From Flavobacteriales bacterium (lineage in GTDB: Bacteria; Bacteroidota; Bacteroidia; Flavobacteriales; Flavobacteriaceae): DNA of 64,000 bases. Both the position numbers and the translations under genes were made by a program. The notes below the pieces were generated by a model that saw only the letters and a program-made list of their open reading frames with translations, was not told the DNA's origin and did not search any database. Shown here in pieces: positions 27,531 through 36,207 of this stretch (the stretch's first letter is position 1; each line of letters opens with the position of its first letter). The stretch covers positions 1 through 64,000 of the forward strand of contig JALWFE010000132.1 in assembly GCA_027039975.1 (NCBI GenBank), in the 5' to 3' direction.

Positions 27531-27686
27531 GTAGGAAATGATGTTTATAAAAACCTCTCCGATGAAGAAACCCTGCAAAAAAAATGGTCGAATGCCTTAA
27601 AATTGATATTTTTGATTTTTCCGTCATATCTCCTTTTATCAGGGACCGGATTTTTAATTATCACATTGATTTCGATGGTTTTATAA
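27531..27686 (+). pseudogene. Truncated 3' fragment of a membrane-protein gene at the IS right end
   Basis: An in-frame stretch of 51 codons begins at the IS boundary ('VGNDVYKNLSDEETLQKKW') and ends with a hydrophobic segment ('FPSYLLLSGTGFLIITLIS') and stop TAA. No start codon or 5' part is found on the other side of the IS. The parental protein is not recognised. Confidence 0.55.
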
Positions 27687-27705
27687 ATATAAATTAAATT
27701 CTTTT

Positions 27706-28974
27706 ATGTTATATCCAAAAAAAATAAGATTTGTGTATTTTTCTAAAAAATTTAAATCAAAGGAATCATTCATTTTATTTTTACCATTTCTGTTTTTATA
27801 TACACTGATTGTTTTACTTTTTAAAAAATCTTATTATGTAGGTGATGAACCGCGTTATTTGATGTTTGCTCACAATATTCTAAACGGGTTCTATTCACCG
27901 CCTCCACCTGATATCAATTTATGGAACGGACCGGGATATCCTGTAATTTTAAGTATATTTATCAAATTTAGTGCCTCTGTTTGGGTCATATTATTTTTTA
28001 ATGCCGTTGTGATTTATCTATCTTTGATATTGACTTACAAATCTTTAAACTACTTTCTTGATGATAAAAAAGCATTTATTTATACCGGTATATTGGGATT
28101 ATATTACCCGATGTACAGAATGTTGCCAAAAATTTTGACAGAATCATTAACTTGGTTTTTGGTCAGTTTAATTGTATATTTCGGTATAAAAATTTACTAC
28201 GAACGCAAACATTCTTATTTAAACACTTTTTGGTTAGGGTTCAGTATTTTTTATTTGATGATAACAAAAGTTATCTTTGGTTATGTCGTTCCCATTCTAT
28301 TGATATTACTATTATTTTGGTATTTTTTTACCTTTCGCGGTTATATCCGAAAGTACATAGTAGCTTTAATTTTATCCTTATTATTGAGTCTCCCGTATTT
28401 ATACTATACTTACACACTTACCGGTAAATATTACTATTGGAGCAATGCAGGAGGTATATCTTTGTATCTGATGAGTACACCTTATGAAGGTGAAGACGGT
28501 AGATTTATACCACCAAAAGAATTGATACAATCACCTTTACACCACCGAGAAGCCGATAGTATATTGAATTTGCCGGGATTACAAATGGATGAAGCCCTAA
28601 AAAAAGTTGCCGTCAAAAATATTAAAAACCATCCAGTAAAATTTTTAAAAAACTGGATATCAAACCTTTATCGTTTATTTATTGCCGGTCCGTTTTTGGA
28701 CGAACCTAAAAATATTATTTATACAATTCCAAATTCTTTTATTATTTTTTTCATTCTTTGGAGTTTTACCGATTTGAGAAAAAACATTAAAAAAATACCC
28801 TTTCCTCTATACTTTCTTCTCTTATTTTTTCTAATTTATCTTGGAGGCAATAGTCTTTTAACGGCAAAATCAAGGATGTTTTACATCAGTTTACCTTTTT
28901 GGGTTATGTGGGTCGCTGTGATTGGACACTTTAAAAAAGATAAAGCAAACCAAAAGATTACTGATATCTCTTGA
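27706..28974 (+). CDS. GT-C-type membrane glycosyltransferase (ArnT/PMT-like)
   Basis: The protein has 422 residues and about ten hydrophobic segments. After the first membrane helix comes 'YYVGDEPRYLMFAHNIL', which places an acidic pair (DE) in the first external loop, the catalytic position of GT-C enzymes that use polyprenyl-phosphate-linked sugars. 'YPMYRMLPKILTESLTWFLV' fits the next conserved helix of the dolichyl-phosphate-mannose mannosyltransferase superfamily. The acceptor (lipid A, glycoprotein or polymer) is unknown. The last 17 bases overlap the convergent antiporter gene. Confidence 0.8.
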   Translation: MLYPKKIRFVYFSKKFKSKESFILFLPFLFLYTLIVLLFKKSYYVGDEPRYLMFAHNILNGFYSPPPPDINLWNGPGYPVILSIFIKFSASVWVILFFNAVVIYLSLILTYKSLNYFLDDKKAFIYTGILGLYYPMYRMLPKILTESLTWFLVSLIVYFGIKIYYERKHSYLNTFWLGFSIFYLMITKVIFGYVVPILLILLLFWYFFTFRGYIRKYIVALILSLLLSLPYLYYTYTLTGKYYYWSNAGGISLYLMSTPYEGEDGRFIPPKELIQSPLHHREADSILNLPGLQMDEALKKVAVKNIKNHPVKFLKNWISNLYRLFIAGPFLDEPKNIIYTIPNSFIIFFILWSFTDLRKNIKKIPFPLYFLLLFFLIYLGGNSLLTAKSRMFYISLPFWVMWVAVIGHFKKDKANQKITDIS

Positions 28975-30193
28975 CCAATTTCCCCAGTGTCAAACCTTGC
29001 CCGAGGATAGAAAAAACAACAATCATATAGGTCATTACCAAAAATACATCGCGATGCATATTTTCGGGAAGTGTCAATGCCAACGCAATGGAAATGCCTC
29101 CTCGCAAACCACCCCACGTCATGATTAAATCGGTTTTAGGAACAAATTTTATTTTTCGTTCAAAATAAGTTAAAAGCGGTTTAACCGATAAATAACGGCT
29201 TATTAAAACAATGATGATGCCTATTATTCCGGCAATAATTTCATTAAATTTAAAAGATACCACCAAAAGCTCCATACCTATCATAACAAAAAGAATTGTA
29301 TTGAGCAACACATCGACCAATTCCCAAAATTTATCGACATAGGCTTCGGTAATTTCGCTCATAGCGTTGTTACGAACCGTATCGTTTCCGATAACCAAAC
29401 CGGCGGTTACCATGGTTAAAGGAGCCGAGACATGGATTTTATGTGCCAAAACGGTGCCGCCCATCACCAAAGCCAGTGTAACCATCACCTCGGCATCAAA
29501 ATTGTCAATAGTTTTCATCATTTTGTAAGCAATCCAACCCAATGCCAATCCCAAAGCTATGCCGCCCAAAACTTCTATACCGAACAATTTAAAGACATCG
29601 GTAATATGAAAATTTTCAACTCCTTGCTTGGCTATTTTAAAAATGCTTAAAAAAATCACCACACCGATACCGTCGTTAAAAAGCGATTCGCCTACGATGA
29701 CGGTTTCTACTTTTTTATCGATTCCTATTTTCTTGAGAATTCCGAGAACTGCAATAGGATCGGTAGGAGAAATCAAAGCCCCGAACAATAATGTGTAAAT
29801 AAAATCGATATGAAACCCTAATAACATCAAAGCCAAATAGACCAAGCCGCCTACCAAAAAAGTGGAAATCAAAGTGCCGGCAAAAGCAAATCCCAAAACG
29901 GGACCACGTTGTACTTTGAGCTGTTCGAAATTGGTGTGCATGGCACCGGCAAACAGCATAAAACTCAACATCATATCGAGTAAAACTTCTGAAAAGTTGA
30001 TTTGGCTAATCAATTCTTTCTGGTGGTTAAACAATACCGGATTGATATAACTCGATACAATGGTAATCAATGTAAAAATAATGGCAATCAACATCAAACC
30101 TATCGTAGTCGGTAGTTTGAGATATTTTTCATTCAAATACCCGAAAACCGCCGACATAACTACAATGATTGATGCTATTTCGAAATATGCCAT
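28958..30193 (-). CDS. CPA1-family sodium/proton antiporter
   Basis: The protein has 411 residues and about 12 membrane segments. Typical CPA1 signatures are 'LLFGALISPTDPIAVLGILKKIG', 'VGESLFNDGIGVVIFLSIF' (with the ion-binding ND pair) and 'LIMTWGGLRGGISIALAL'. It exchanges protons for sodium or another cation across the inner membrane. The long C-terminal cytoplasmic domain of eukaryotic NHE proteins is absent. The TlpA-like gene starts upstream with a 58-base gap and could be co-transcribed. Confidence 0.93.
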   Translation of the reverse strand: MAYFEIASIIVVMSAVFGYLNEKYLKLPTTIGLMLIAIIFTLITIVSSYINPVLFNHQKELISQINFSEVLLDMMLSFMLFAGAMHTNFEQLKVQRGPVLGFAFAGTLISTFLVGGLVYLALMLLGFHIDFIYTLLFGALISPTDPIAVLGILKKIGIDKKVETVIVGESLFNDGIGVVIFLSIFKIAKQGVENFHITDVFKLFGIEVLGGIALGLALGWIAYKMMKTIDNFDAEVMVTLALVMGGTVLAHKIHVSAPLTMVTAGLVIGNDTVRNNAMSEITEAYVDKFWELVDVLLNTILFVMIGMELLVVSFKFNEIIAGIIGIIIVLISRYLSVKPLLTYFERKIKFVPKTDLIMTWGGLRGGISIALALTLPENMHRDVFLVMTYMIVVFSILGQGLTLGKLVKRYQ

Positions 30194-30251
30194 TTTTATG
30201 AAATTATTTGAGATTGTACAAAATTTTTATTGTTTTAAATTACCAACCTGA

Positions 30252-30839
30252 TTACTCTTTTTCCACATTACCAATCAATTTATCCAATATTCTGTGAACC
30301 TGCCCGCTATCCCAGTCAGCCGCACCTGTTTTTTTAACCACAATATAACCTTCTTTGTCAATGATAAAGGTTGTAGGAATAGAACCGGATTGCAACATAA
30401 CAGGCGGATTGCTTTGCATAAAATATACAGGAATATGCCACCCGTTTTTTTTCAAAAACAGGTTTACTTTATCAGGTTTGTCTTGTGCCACGAATAAAAA
30501 TACCACTTTGTTTTTATATTTCGGATACAGTCTTACCAAGCTCGGCATCTCCGCTACACAAGGCGGACACCAAGTCGCCCAGTTGTTAATCAGAATAACT
30601 TTGCCTTTATAACCGGCCAGATTTACGCTTTGCCCGTCATTCGACACCAATTGCCATTGAAAATTATCCAATTTTAATTGCTCGTCCTTGTCTATTTCCA
30701 AATTTTCAACCCGTGAAGTCACATACGAAACACCTTTAATCAACAAAGCCCGCAAAGGCAATCCTGCCGGTGTCAGCATAAAAATTATCAAACCGAAAAA
30801 CAGAATATTGCCCCAATGTTTTTTGAGAAATTTTTGCAT
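30252..30839 (-). CDS. Membrane-anchored TlpA/ResA-like thioredoxin
   Basis: The protein has 195 residues. A single N-terminal membrane helix (about 9-28) anchors a periplasmic thioredoxin fold. The active site is 'WATWCPPC' (Cys91, Cys94), followed by the cis-Pro loop 'GSIPTTFIID'. TlpA/ResA proteins reduce disulfides in apocytochromes or copper-site proteins, which would suit a cell that makes cytochromes c and CuA centres such as those of the nearby nos cluster; that link is inference. Its -7 promoter element TATATTTG is at 30859-30866. Confidence 0.92.
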   Translation of the reverse strand: MQKFLKKHWGNILFFGLIIFMLTPAGLPLRALLIKGVSYVTSRVENLEIDKDEQLKLDNFQWQLVSNDGQSVNLAGYKGKVILINNWATWCPPCVAEMPSLVRLYPKYKNKVVFLFVAQDKPDKVNLFLKKNGWHIPVYFMQSNPPVMLQSGSIPTTFIIDKEGYIVVKKTGAADWDSGQVHRILDKLIGNVEKE

Positions 30840-30858
30840 AAGTTTTTTGTTCTTTTAG

Positions 30859-30866
30859 CAAATATA
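30859..30866 (-). promoter_or_regulatory. -7 promoter element (TATATTTG) for the TlpA-like gene
   Basis: TATATTTG on the minus strand lies 20 bases upstream of the ATG at 30839. No clear -33 element was found. Confidence 0.5.
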
Positions 30867-30903
30867 AAATTTTTTTAACGTAATCAAGATAATGTCATTC
30901 TAC

Positions 30904-30936
30904 AAAAAAACCGCTCAACAAAAAAGTCAAGCGGTT
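30904..30936 (-). terminator. Rho-independent terminator downstream of tRNA-Ala
   Basis: On the minus strand AACCGCT (30936-30930) pairs with AGCGGTT (30915-30909), followed by a T run (complement of 30904-30910). It starts 7 bases after the tRNA 3' end. Confidence 0.88.
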
Positions 30937-30942
30937 CATTAG

Positions 30943-31016
30943 TGGAGCCGAAGGGAGTCGAACCCTCGACCTCATGACTGCCAGTCATGCGCTCTAGCCA
31001 ACTGAGCTACGGCCCC
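30943..31016 (-). tRNA. tRNA-Ala (anticodon GGC)
   Basis: A 74-nt cloverleaf: acceptor GGGGCCG/CGGCTCC containing the G3-U70 pair that defines alanine tRNAs, D-arm GCTCAGTTGG, anticodon stem CATGA with loop CTGGCAG (GGC anticodon, reading GCC/GCU), and T-arm GAGGGTTCGACTCCC. The discriminator is A and the CCA end is not encoded. It has its own promoter and terminator. Confidence 0.97.
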
Positions 31017-31028
31017 TAAATGCGATTG

Positions 31029-31058
31029 CAAAAATACGAAAAAGATTGTTATGTCAAA
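31029..31058 (-). promoter_or_regulatory. tRNA-Ala promoter (TTTG-N18-TATTTTTG)
   Basis: The minus strand has TTTG (31058-31055), an 18-base spacer and TATTTTTG (31036-31029), ending 12 bases before the tRNA 5' end. Both elements match the Bacteroidota consensus. Confidence 0.75.
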
Positions 31059-31071
31059 AGTTTTTTAAAAT

Positions 31072-31677
31072 TTATTCCCGCTTGGCCGTAAGCTCTATTT
31101 TCAAATCAATCTCATCCGGTACCGTCCAACCGTTTTCATCGTCGGAATAAGGTCTTTTCGGCGACATCCGGTAAACACCCCAATCCGTACGGTCGATAGA
31201 AAACTTCTCCGAAGTCATCGTCAATAAATCACCTTCCACTTTGATATGTGCTTTGAAACTCACACAATTGGTAATGCCGTGCATCGTAAAATCACCTATT
31301 AATTGATAGGTATCACCCGTTAAATGATAAGCATCTTCCAGCATAAAAATCGCATAAGGATATTTATCCGCTTCAAAAAATTCATTTTTCAGAGTATTTT
31401 CCAATATCATAACCGCTGTGCCGTATTGTTTTGTATCCATATCCAAATCCTTGATACTGTGCACATCTATTACAAACAAACCGCCAACAGGTTGGTCGTT
31501 TTCCAAAACAAAACCACCGTCTTGCAATTTGATTAAGCCGTTGTGTTTATCACATTTCCACAATATTTTACTTTTTAGAGTATCCACTCTATAAAAGCTA
31601 AACTTATCGTCTTCTTGAGCACGGGAAATATAACCGGTGAAAAGGAATAATAGTAATATGTAAAGAAGTTTTTTCAT
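31072..31677 (-). CDS. YceI-like exported lipocalin-fold protein
   Basis: The protein has 201 residues with a signal peptide of about 20 residues (ending SRAQ). The order 'YRVDTLKSKILWKCDKHNGLIKL', 'FVIDVHSIKDLDM', 'FFEADKYPYAIFMLED', 'IGDFTMHGITNCVSFKAHI' and 'FSIDRTDWGVYRM' is that of the YceI family, which binds isoprenoid-type lipids in a beta-barrel. In Bacteroidota such proteins are periplasmic and often lie near respiratory genes. Two cysteines (in WKCDK and TNCVS) are present. The partner is unknown. Confidence 0.9.
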   Translation of the reverse strand: MKKLLYILLLFLFTGYISRAQEDDKFSFYRVDTLKSKILWKCDKHNGLIKLQDGGFVLENDQPVGGLFVIDVHSIKDLDMDTKQYGTAVMILENTLKNEFFEADKYPYAIFMLEDAYHLTGDTYQLIGDFTMHGITNCVSFKAHIKVEGDLLTMTSEKFSIDRTDWGVYRMSPKRPYSDDENGWTVPDEIDLKIELTAKRE

Positions 31678-31765
31678 TTAATATTTCAAATTTTACAGGT
31701 CACCGAGCGATTTTTGACGTAGGAAAAAATTGCATTTTCCACTTGATACTTTTAACTTTCAACTC

Positions 31766-31787
31766 GAGACGTTGCTTGCAATGTCTC
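31766..31787. repeat. Palindromic repeat GAGACGTTGC/TTGCAATGTCTC at a gene 3' end
   Basis: An imperfect palindrome (31766-31787) abuts the stop of the pentapeptide gene. A related copy, AGACGTTGCATACAACGTCT, at 33007-33026 abuts the nosY stop. Dispersed palindromes with this core are a familiar kind in Bacteroidota; here both lie exactly at 3' ends of minus-strand genes and may act in termination or RNA 3'-end stability. Confidence 0.65.
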
Positions 31788-32689
31788 TACTTTCCCCTGT
31801 CTTGCCAAATACCTGTTGCAAAACCTTTTTCATCGATAAATTCTTTAATTTCATCCGGTATGTTTTTGGCACCGTTAAAATCGGTTCCTTCAAATTCGGT
31901 TCCGAAAAAATTACATCCGTACAAATCGGCTCCCGAAAAATCAGCCCCTTGCAAATGTCCGCCTTGAAAATTGGCATGTCGTAATTTGGCATTGATAAAA
32001 GTGGAACCTTCCAATCCGCCACCGGTAAAATCGGCATAAGAAAAATCGGTACTGTCCAACTTCGAATCTTTCAAAACCGCTCTGATTAATTTGGCTTTTA
32101 CTGCCCGGCTTCCCGTAAAATCGGCATGAACAAACTCGGCATCTTTGAGCAAAGCCCCGGTCATATCACAATCACGTAATTTGGCAAAATGACCTTCCAT
32201 ACCGAACATATTAGCCCCACGGAAAGTGGAATGGCTCAAATCGGCATAATTGACATGCACGTGAAACAAGCGTGACTGGTCGAAATTGCAATGCGTCAAA
32301 TTTGCCCCGTCAAACAAGGACCAACGGATATCCGCCGCTCTGAAATCACTCCCGTGAAAATCCGTATCTTCACATTTAGCCGACCGAAAAGACGCCCCTC
32401 TGAAATCACCGAAAAGTATATGCTCGTCAGACCAATAGATTTTATCGAGGTTTTCCCGCCTGAAATCATCACTGTCTCGCGGCACGGCTTTTATGCCTTT
32501 TAAACGTTGAATGCCTGTGTCCTGATCAATAATGGAGTCCAATTGGTTTTGTTCCAAAAAATTTATCAATTCGGGAATGTTGGTCGTATCGGACTCCACA
32601 CCGGCCGTCTCTTGTCCACCTTGATTACCTCCACAGGATAACAAGGTCAGGATTATAAAACCGGTGATGATGAATATTTGTCTTTTCAT
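31787..32689 (-). CDS. Pentapeptide-repeat lipoprotein
   Basis: The protein has 300 residues. Its lipoprotein signal contains 'LLSCGG'. From about residue 90 to 285 it is a run of A(D/N)LxX-type pentapeptides ('GASFRSAKCEDTDFHGSDF', 'TDFSYADFTGGGLEGSTF'), which fold as a right-handed quadrilateral beta-helix. The function of such envelope proteins is unknown. It lies after the nosY 3' end in the same direction, separated by a 337-base repeat island, so it may not belong to the nos operon. Confidence 0.92.
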   Translation of the reverse strand: MKRQIFIITGFIILTLLSCGGNQGGQETAGVESDTTNIPELINFLEQNQLDSIIDQDTGIQRLKGIKAVPRDSDDFRRENLDKIYWSDEHILFGDFRGASFRSAKCEDTDFHGSDFRAADIRWSLFDGANLTHCNFDQSRLFHVHVNYADLSHSTFRGANMFGMEGHFAKLRDCDMTGALLKDAEFVHADFTGSRAVKAKLIRAVLKDSKLDSTDFSYADFTGGGLEGSTFINAKLRHANFQGGHLQGADFSGADLYGCNFFGTEFEGTDFNGAKNIPDEIKEFIDEKGFATGIWQDRGK

Positions 32690-33026
32690 TGTTCTTGCTG
32701 GTTAACTGGTTAATCGGTTATTTGGTTATTTGATGCCGGGACTTCGGTACACCACTCCTTTGTCGTGACACTCAGCCACCTTTGATTCTATTTCCTTAGG
32801 TCACTGAGTGTTCTTTGCGACACAGGAGCAAAGAATGTATCGAAGTGACCGGTGTCGCTCTTCGCACTTTTTCGCTTAGGTTACTGAGCTTGTCGAAGTG
32901 TCCATTCTCAATTATCCCTTATCTCTTATCCCTGATCCAATCACACTCCGCACTTTACCACTTTCCATTAGACACTTTATCGCTTTTCACTAGGCACTTT
33001 CCACTTAGACGTTGCATACAACGTCT
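32690..33026. repeat. Composite repeat island 3 between nosY and the pentapeptide gene
   Basis: The order of modules repeats that of islands 1, 4 and 5: TGGTTAACTGGTTAATCGG (about 32699-32730), a GATGCCGGGAC fragment, a GGTCACTGAG half-element, the REP-like ACTGAGCTTGTCGAAGTG (32883-32900), TCAATTATCCCTTATCTC tracts, CACTTTCCA tracts, and the palindrome AGACGTTGCATACAACGTCT (33007-33026). No gene is present. Confidence 0.82.
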
Positions 33027-33857
33027 CTACACAACATCATGCTTTTTAAAATATCTATATCCGAATACCGAAAATAACATACCGAGAACAAGGGGATATA
33101 ACAATGAAAAAATAGTAAATGTCGAACGGCTGACCGTGTCGAGTATATAATACGATACCGGTCCCATAACGGTTAATTTCGGATCGAACAAAATCAAACT
33201 GCCGGTTCTGAACACCTGCAACGGATTAAACAAACTCGCAATAATCACCGCTTCGGGATTGATACGCATTTTGAGCATCATTCCTATCAACAAAATATCC
33301 ATAAACGCCACTAAAAACAACCAGATGATAAAAGCCGTGCTCAACGCCATTTCCTGTGATTTGGAAACGGTGGACAAAAACATACTTAATCCGAGAAAGA
33401 AAAAAACCATCATAGCCAACAAGCCACTGTATAAAACAAACAAATCCCAAGGCACATCCAAATTGATTATCAATCCCCAAAGTGCCGCTCCGAGAAAAGC
33501 GATAAATACCGGGACATAAATCACAAAAAAACGACTCAAAAATTTGCCCCAGTAATAACTCCTGAAAGAAATAGGTAAGGACAAATAATATTCCAACACC
33601 CCGTTTTCTTTATCCCCGACAACGGAACGCACGGTCGAAATCAAAACATAAATAGGCAAGATAACCATACTCACTTGCATAAAAGTAATCATCAACCGGC
33701 TCAATCCGACAAATCCGACAACCTGCGATTCGGTAATACCGGTGGCAAACATTACTGCAACAAAACCGCCTAACAGTAAACTGTATGCCCAAAAAGATTT
33801 GGAACGTAAATTTTGCTTGATATCCGATTTTAAGACTTGTATTAAAGTTTTGTTCAT
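33027..33857 (-). CDS. nosY: NosY, ABC-2-type permease for CuZ maturation
   Basis: The protein has 276 residues with six membrane segments. The segment 'GDKENGVLEYYLSLPISFRSYYWGKFLSR' matches the ABC-2 permease coupling region that contacts the NosF ATPase. NosDFY together are needed to build the Cu4S (CuZ) centre of nitrous oxide reductase in the periplasm. It follows nosL by 24 bases and is the last gene of the cluster, ending at the palindrome 33007-33026. Confidence 0.93.
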   Translation of the reverse strand: MNKTLIQVLKSDIKQNLRSKSFWAYSLLLGGFVAVMFATGITESQVVGFVGLSRLMITFMQVSMVILPIYVLISTVRSVVGDKENGVLEYYLSLPISFRSYYWGKFLSRFFVIYVPVFIAFLGAALWGLIINLDVPWDLFVLYSGLLAMMVFFFLGLSMFLSTVSKSQEMALSTAFIIWLFLVAFMDILLIGMMLKMRINPEAVIIASLFNPLQVFRTGSLILFDPKLTVMGPVSYYILDTVSRSTFTIFSLLYPLVLGMLFSVFGYRYFKKHDVV

Positions 33858-33881
33858 ATCCTTATAAATTTGTTTTGTTAA

Positions 33882-34421
33882 TTACCCCCCGCATTTGCCA
33901 CCGCCACACTTTCCGGGGGCACATTTCATACCACCTTCGCCTTCTTTACCGCTGACTGACATTTTCTTTTGCTTGATAAATTCCGCCCGCTTGGTTTTAC
34001 CCTCGTTAATACGCTGTATCACAGTTTTAAAATCATATTTAGCCGAATCCGTTTTATGCGCCAATGCCCCATATCCGTATCCCATAGGTGTTCGGTCACC
34101 AAAACGGTACCAAGCTTTTTCGGCATCTATCCATTTGCCGGTTTCCGCATCACCTATCCAGATTTTATATGTCTTACCTTTCCAAGTATTAAAATCACCA
34201 TCCCGCATATCTTCCGCCAAACAACCGATATCATCATACCAACGCACATCACCGTGTTCGTTGATGGCTTGCAAATTGTATTTCGGATCATCCAAACCCA
34301 TTTTACAAACATAACACACGTCACGGTCATAATTGACTTGTCGCGGGCTGAAATCCACTTTGCTGTTGCAACTAGATAAAAATACTAAAAATAAAACGGT
34401 AATTAAGGCTAATTTTTTCAT
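33882..34421 (-). CDS. nosL: NosL copper-chaperone lipoprotein with a Cys/Gly-rich tail
   Basis: The protein has 179 residues. A lipoprotein signal ends at 'LSSC' (Cys18). The copper-binding motif 'CYVCKM' is present (Cys36, Cys39, Met41), followed by 'RWYDDIGCLAEDM' and 'YRFGDRTPMGYGYGALAH', typical NosL elements. NosL delivers Cu(I) to apo-NosZ. Unusually, the C-terminus ends in 'MKCAPGKCGGGKCGG', adding three cysteines and a Met that could form an extra metal site. It lies between nosF and nosY. Confidence 0.95.
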   Translation of the reverse strand: MKKLALITVLFLVFLSSCNSKVDFSPRQVNYDRDVCYVCKMGLDDPKYNLQAINEHGDVRWYDDIGCLAEDMRDGDFNTWKGKTYKIWIGDAETGKWIDAEKAWYRFGDRTPMGYGYGALAHKTDSAKYDFKTVIQRINEGKTKRAEFIKQKKMSVSGKEGEGGMKCAPGKCGGGKCGG

Positions 34422-34470
34422 ATTCTAATTTTTTTTTTTTAGAGACCTAATAAATATTGACTTTCCCATC

Positions 34471-34512
34471 AGACCTATCAGGTTTGAAAAACCTAACAAG
34501 GCTAATAGGTCT
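34471..34512 (-). other. Intercistronic stem-loop between nosF and nosL
   Basis: AGACCTAT (34471-34478) pairs with ATAGGTCT (34505-34512), with an inner AGGTTT/AAACCT helix. The stem overlaps the nosF stop codon. A poly-A/T tract (34430-34440) lies between it and the nosL start. It may stabilise or partly terminate the transcript. Confidence 0.55.
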
Positions 34513-35152
34513 TGTCAACAACTATTTCTCCCAAATCCATTTCAATCAACCGGTTGATCAAATCTTCAATCTCATCAACACGGTGACTACTCAAAATCAT
34601 CAATGTATCTCCTGGTAAAGCTTTCAAATATTTAAATAAAATTTCACGCGCTTCCGGGTCCAAATTAGCCGACGGCTCATCCATCAACAAGATTTTCGGA
34701 TTACGCGCCAATGCCAAAGACACCAATAATTTCTGTTTCATCCCTCCTGATAATTTCAAAAAGGGTTTATTCAGGTGATTTTCAACATCTAATTTCAAAT
34801 CATTGGCTATTTGGACAAACTTTTCTCTATCGGTTTTGGTAACCACGGCAAAAAAATCCATAATTTCGGCAACGGTCATTTTAAGTGGTGGAGGCAATTG
34901 CGGTACAAAGCCTACTTCCTGTAAAATTTCTTCCCGTTCGGTTCTCGAATTTTTACCCAGCACACTTAAAAAACCTTCATAAGTGTAAAGCCCTAAAATA
35001 CAACGTATCAAAGTTGTTTTTCCCGCACCGTTTTGTCCGATAAGGGCAATACGGTCCCCTTGCTTAAACTGTACCGTCAAATCCTTGATTACCTGAACTT
35101 TATTAAAAGTTTTTGATAAATTTTTAATATCGATTAATACTTTTTGCTCCAT
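34502..35152 (-). CDS. nosF: NosF, ABC-transporter ATPase for CuZ maturation
   Basis: The protein has 216 residues. Walker A 'GQNGAGKTT' (39-47), the signature 'LSGGMKQ' (134-140) and Walker B 'ILLMDEP' (154-160) are intact. It powers the NosY permease, working with NosD to supply sulfur or a copper-sulfur species for the Cu4S centre. It starts 2 bases after nosH ends. At 216 residues it is somewhat shorter than the usual NosF length of about 230-300, lacking an extended C-terminus. Confidence 0.94.
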   Translation of the reverse strand: MEQKVLIDIKNLSKTFNKVQVIKDLTVQFKQGDRIALIGQNGAGKTTLIRCILGLYTYEGFLSVLGKNSRTEREEILQEVGFVPQLPPPLKMTVAEIMDFFAVVTKTDREKFVQIANDLKLDVENHLNKPFLKLSGGMKQKLLVSLALARNPKILLMDEPSANLDPEAREILFKYLKALPGDTLMILSSHRVDEIEDLINRLIEMDLGEIVVDKTY

Positions 35153-35154
35153 AT

Positions 35155-36186
35155 TTATTTTTCCTGCTTTTTATCAGTCACATCATCCGGTATTTCCAGC
35201 GGATGCAATTCTTTTTTCTCCTCAACTTTTCCTAAAACATAACTCGGTGCTTTAAAACCGAACGACAAAGCTTCTCCGTAACAAACATCGACACACAAAC
35301 CGCATTTGGTACAATCACCACCGGTAAAATGCACTTCACGGGTAGCGGCACCTTTTTTGACAAACCAAAGTTCGTGCGGCACCAAACAAACATCCTGACA
35401 ATCGGTACAATAACCACATTTGTCTAATTCGAATTTAATCCCTATCGGTGACAAATCACCGATAATACCATAAGTTGTTCCGATAGGACAGACATAACGG
35501 CACCAAAAACGCTTGACACCGAAAATTTCAAACAACAATAAAGCAACCACCCAAATCAATGCCAATCCCGGTCCGTAAATCAACGAACGGGACAAAATTC
35601 CCACCGGATTGATATCTTCAAATACCAATTCTTTGGTAACAAATGCCAACAATAAAAATCCTGCCCAAAAAACATATTTAACGGTGGTATCATAGATTTT
35701 ATCCCGGACTTTTTTCTTTTTGATAAAATAAGCCCGGACTTTCTCACCCATTTCAGCCAAGAAATGATAAGGACAAACCCACGAACAAAAAGCACGCCCG
35801 CCACCTATCAACCAATAAATAGTTAATATGACAAAAAAACCTATCCAAAAATTAGTAGTCAATAATGCCAGAAAACCTACACGGGAACTGATGACCAATT
35901 CTTGTGCGGAATTAAAAGGATCCATCAAATATATTCCGATTAATCGTGAACCGCTCAATGAACCTTCCAAAATGGACAAATCAAAAGCAAATGACGTGAT
36001 AAACAGCACATTGATAAAAATCAAGAATGCCCAACGGCGGTTACGCCATTTATGTTTATTGATATGACTGTCGTGCCATTCTTTAAAAGTAAATCCCAAG
36101 CGGGCAAAAGGCAAGTTGGAACGGTCTTTCGGTGGAAGCGGTTTTCTTTTTTTATCTCTGGTAATCCAATCGTATAAAAATGCCAT
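35155..36186 (-). CDS. nosH: NosH, NapH-like polyferredoxin membrane protein
   Basis: The protein has 343 residues and about four membrane helices. Two CxxxCP motifs ('CSWVCPYHFLAEMGEK' and 'CRYVCPIG') sit at helix ends, as in NapH/MauN proteins. Two [4Fe-4S] motifs follow in the C-terminal part ('CGYCTDCQDVC' and 'CTKCGLCVDVC'). In clade II nos clusters such as that of Wolinella, NosG and NosH are thought to pass electrons from menaquinol towards NosZ. Together with nosG it replaces the NosR protein of clade I clusters; no nosR is seen. Confidence 0.92.
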   Translation of the reverse strand: MAFLYDWITRDKKRKPLPPKDRSNLPFARLGFTFKEWHDSHINKHKWRNRRWAFLIFINVLFITSFAFDLSILEGSLSGSRLIGIYLMDPFNSAQELVISSRVGFLALLTTNFWIGFFVILTIYWLIGGGRAFCSWVCPYHFLAEMGEKVRAYFIKKKKVRDKIYDTTVKYVFWAGFLLLAFVTKELVFEDINPVGILSRSLIYGPGLALIWVVALLLFEIFGVKRFWCRYVCPIGTTYGIIGDLSPIGIKFELDKCGYCTDCQDVCLVPHELWFVKKGAATREVHFTGGDCTKCGLCVDVCYGEALSFGFKAPSYVLGKVEEKKELHPLEIPDDVTDKKQEK

Positions 36187-36207
36187 AATTCAAAGTTTTT
36201 AAGTTAA

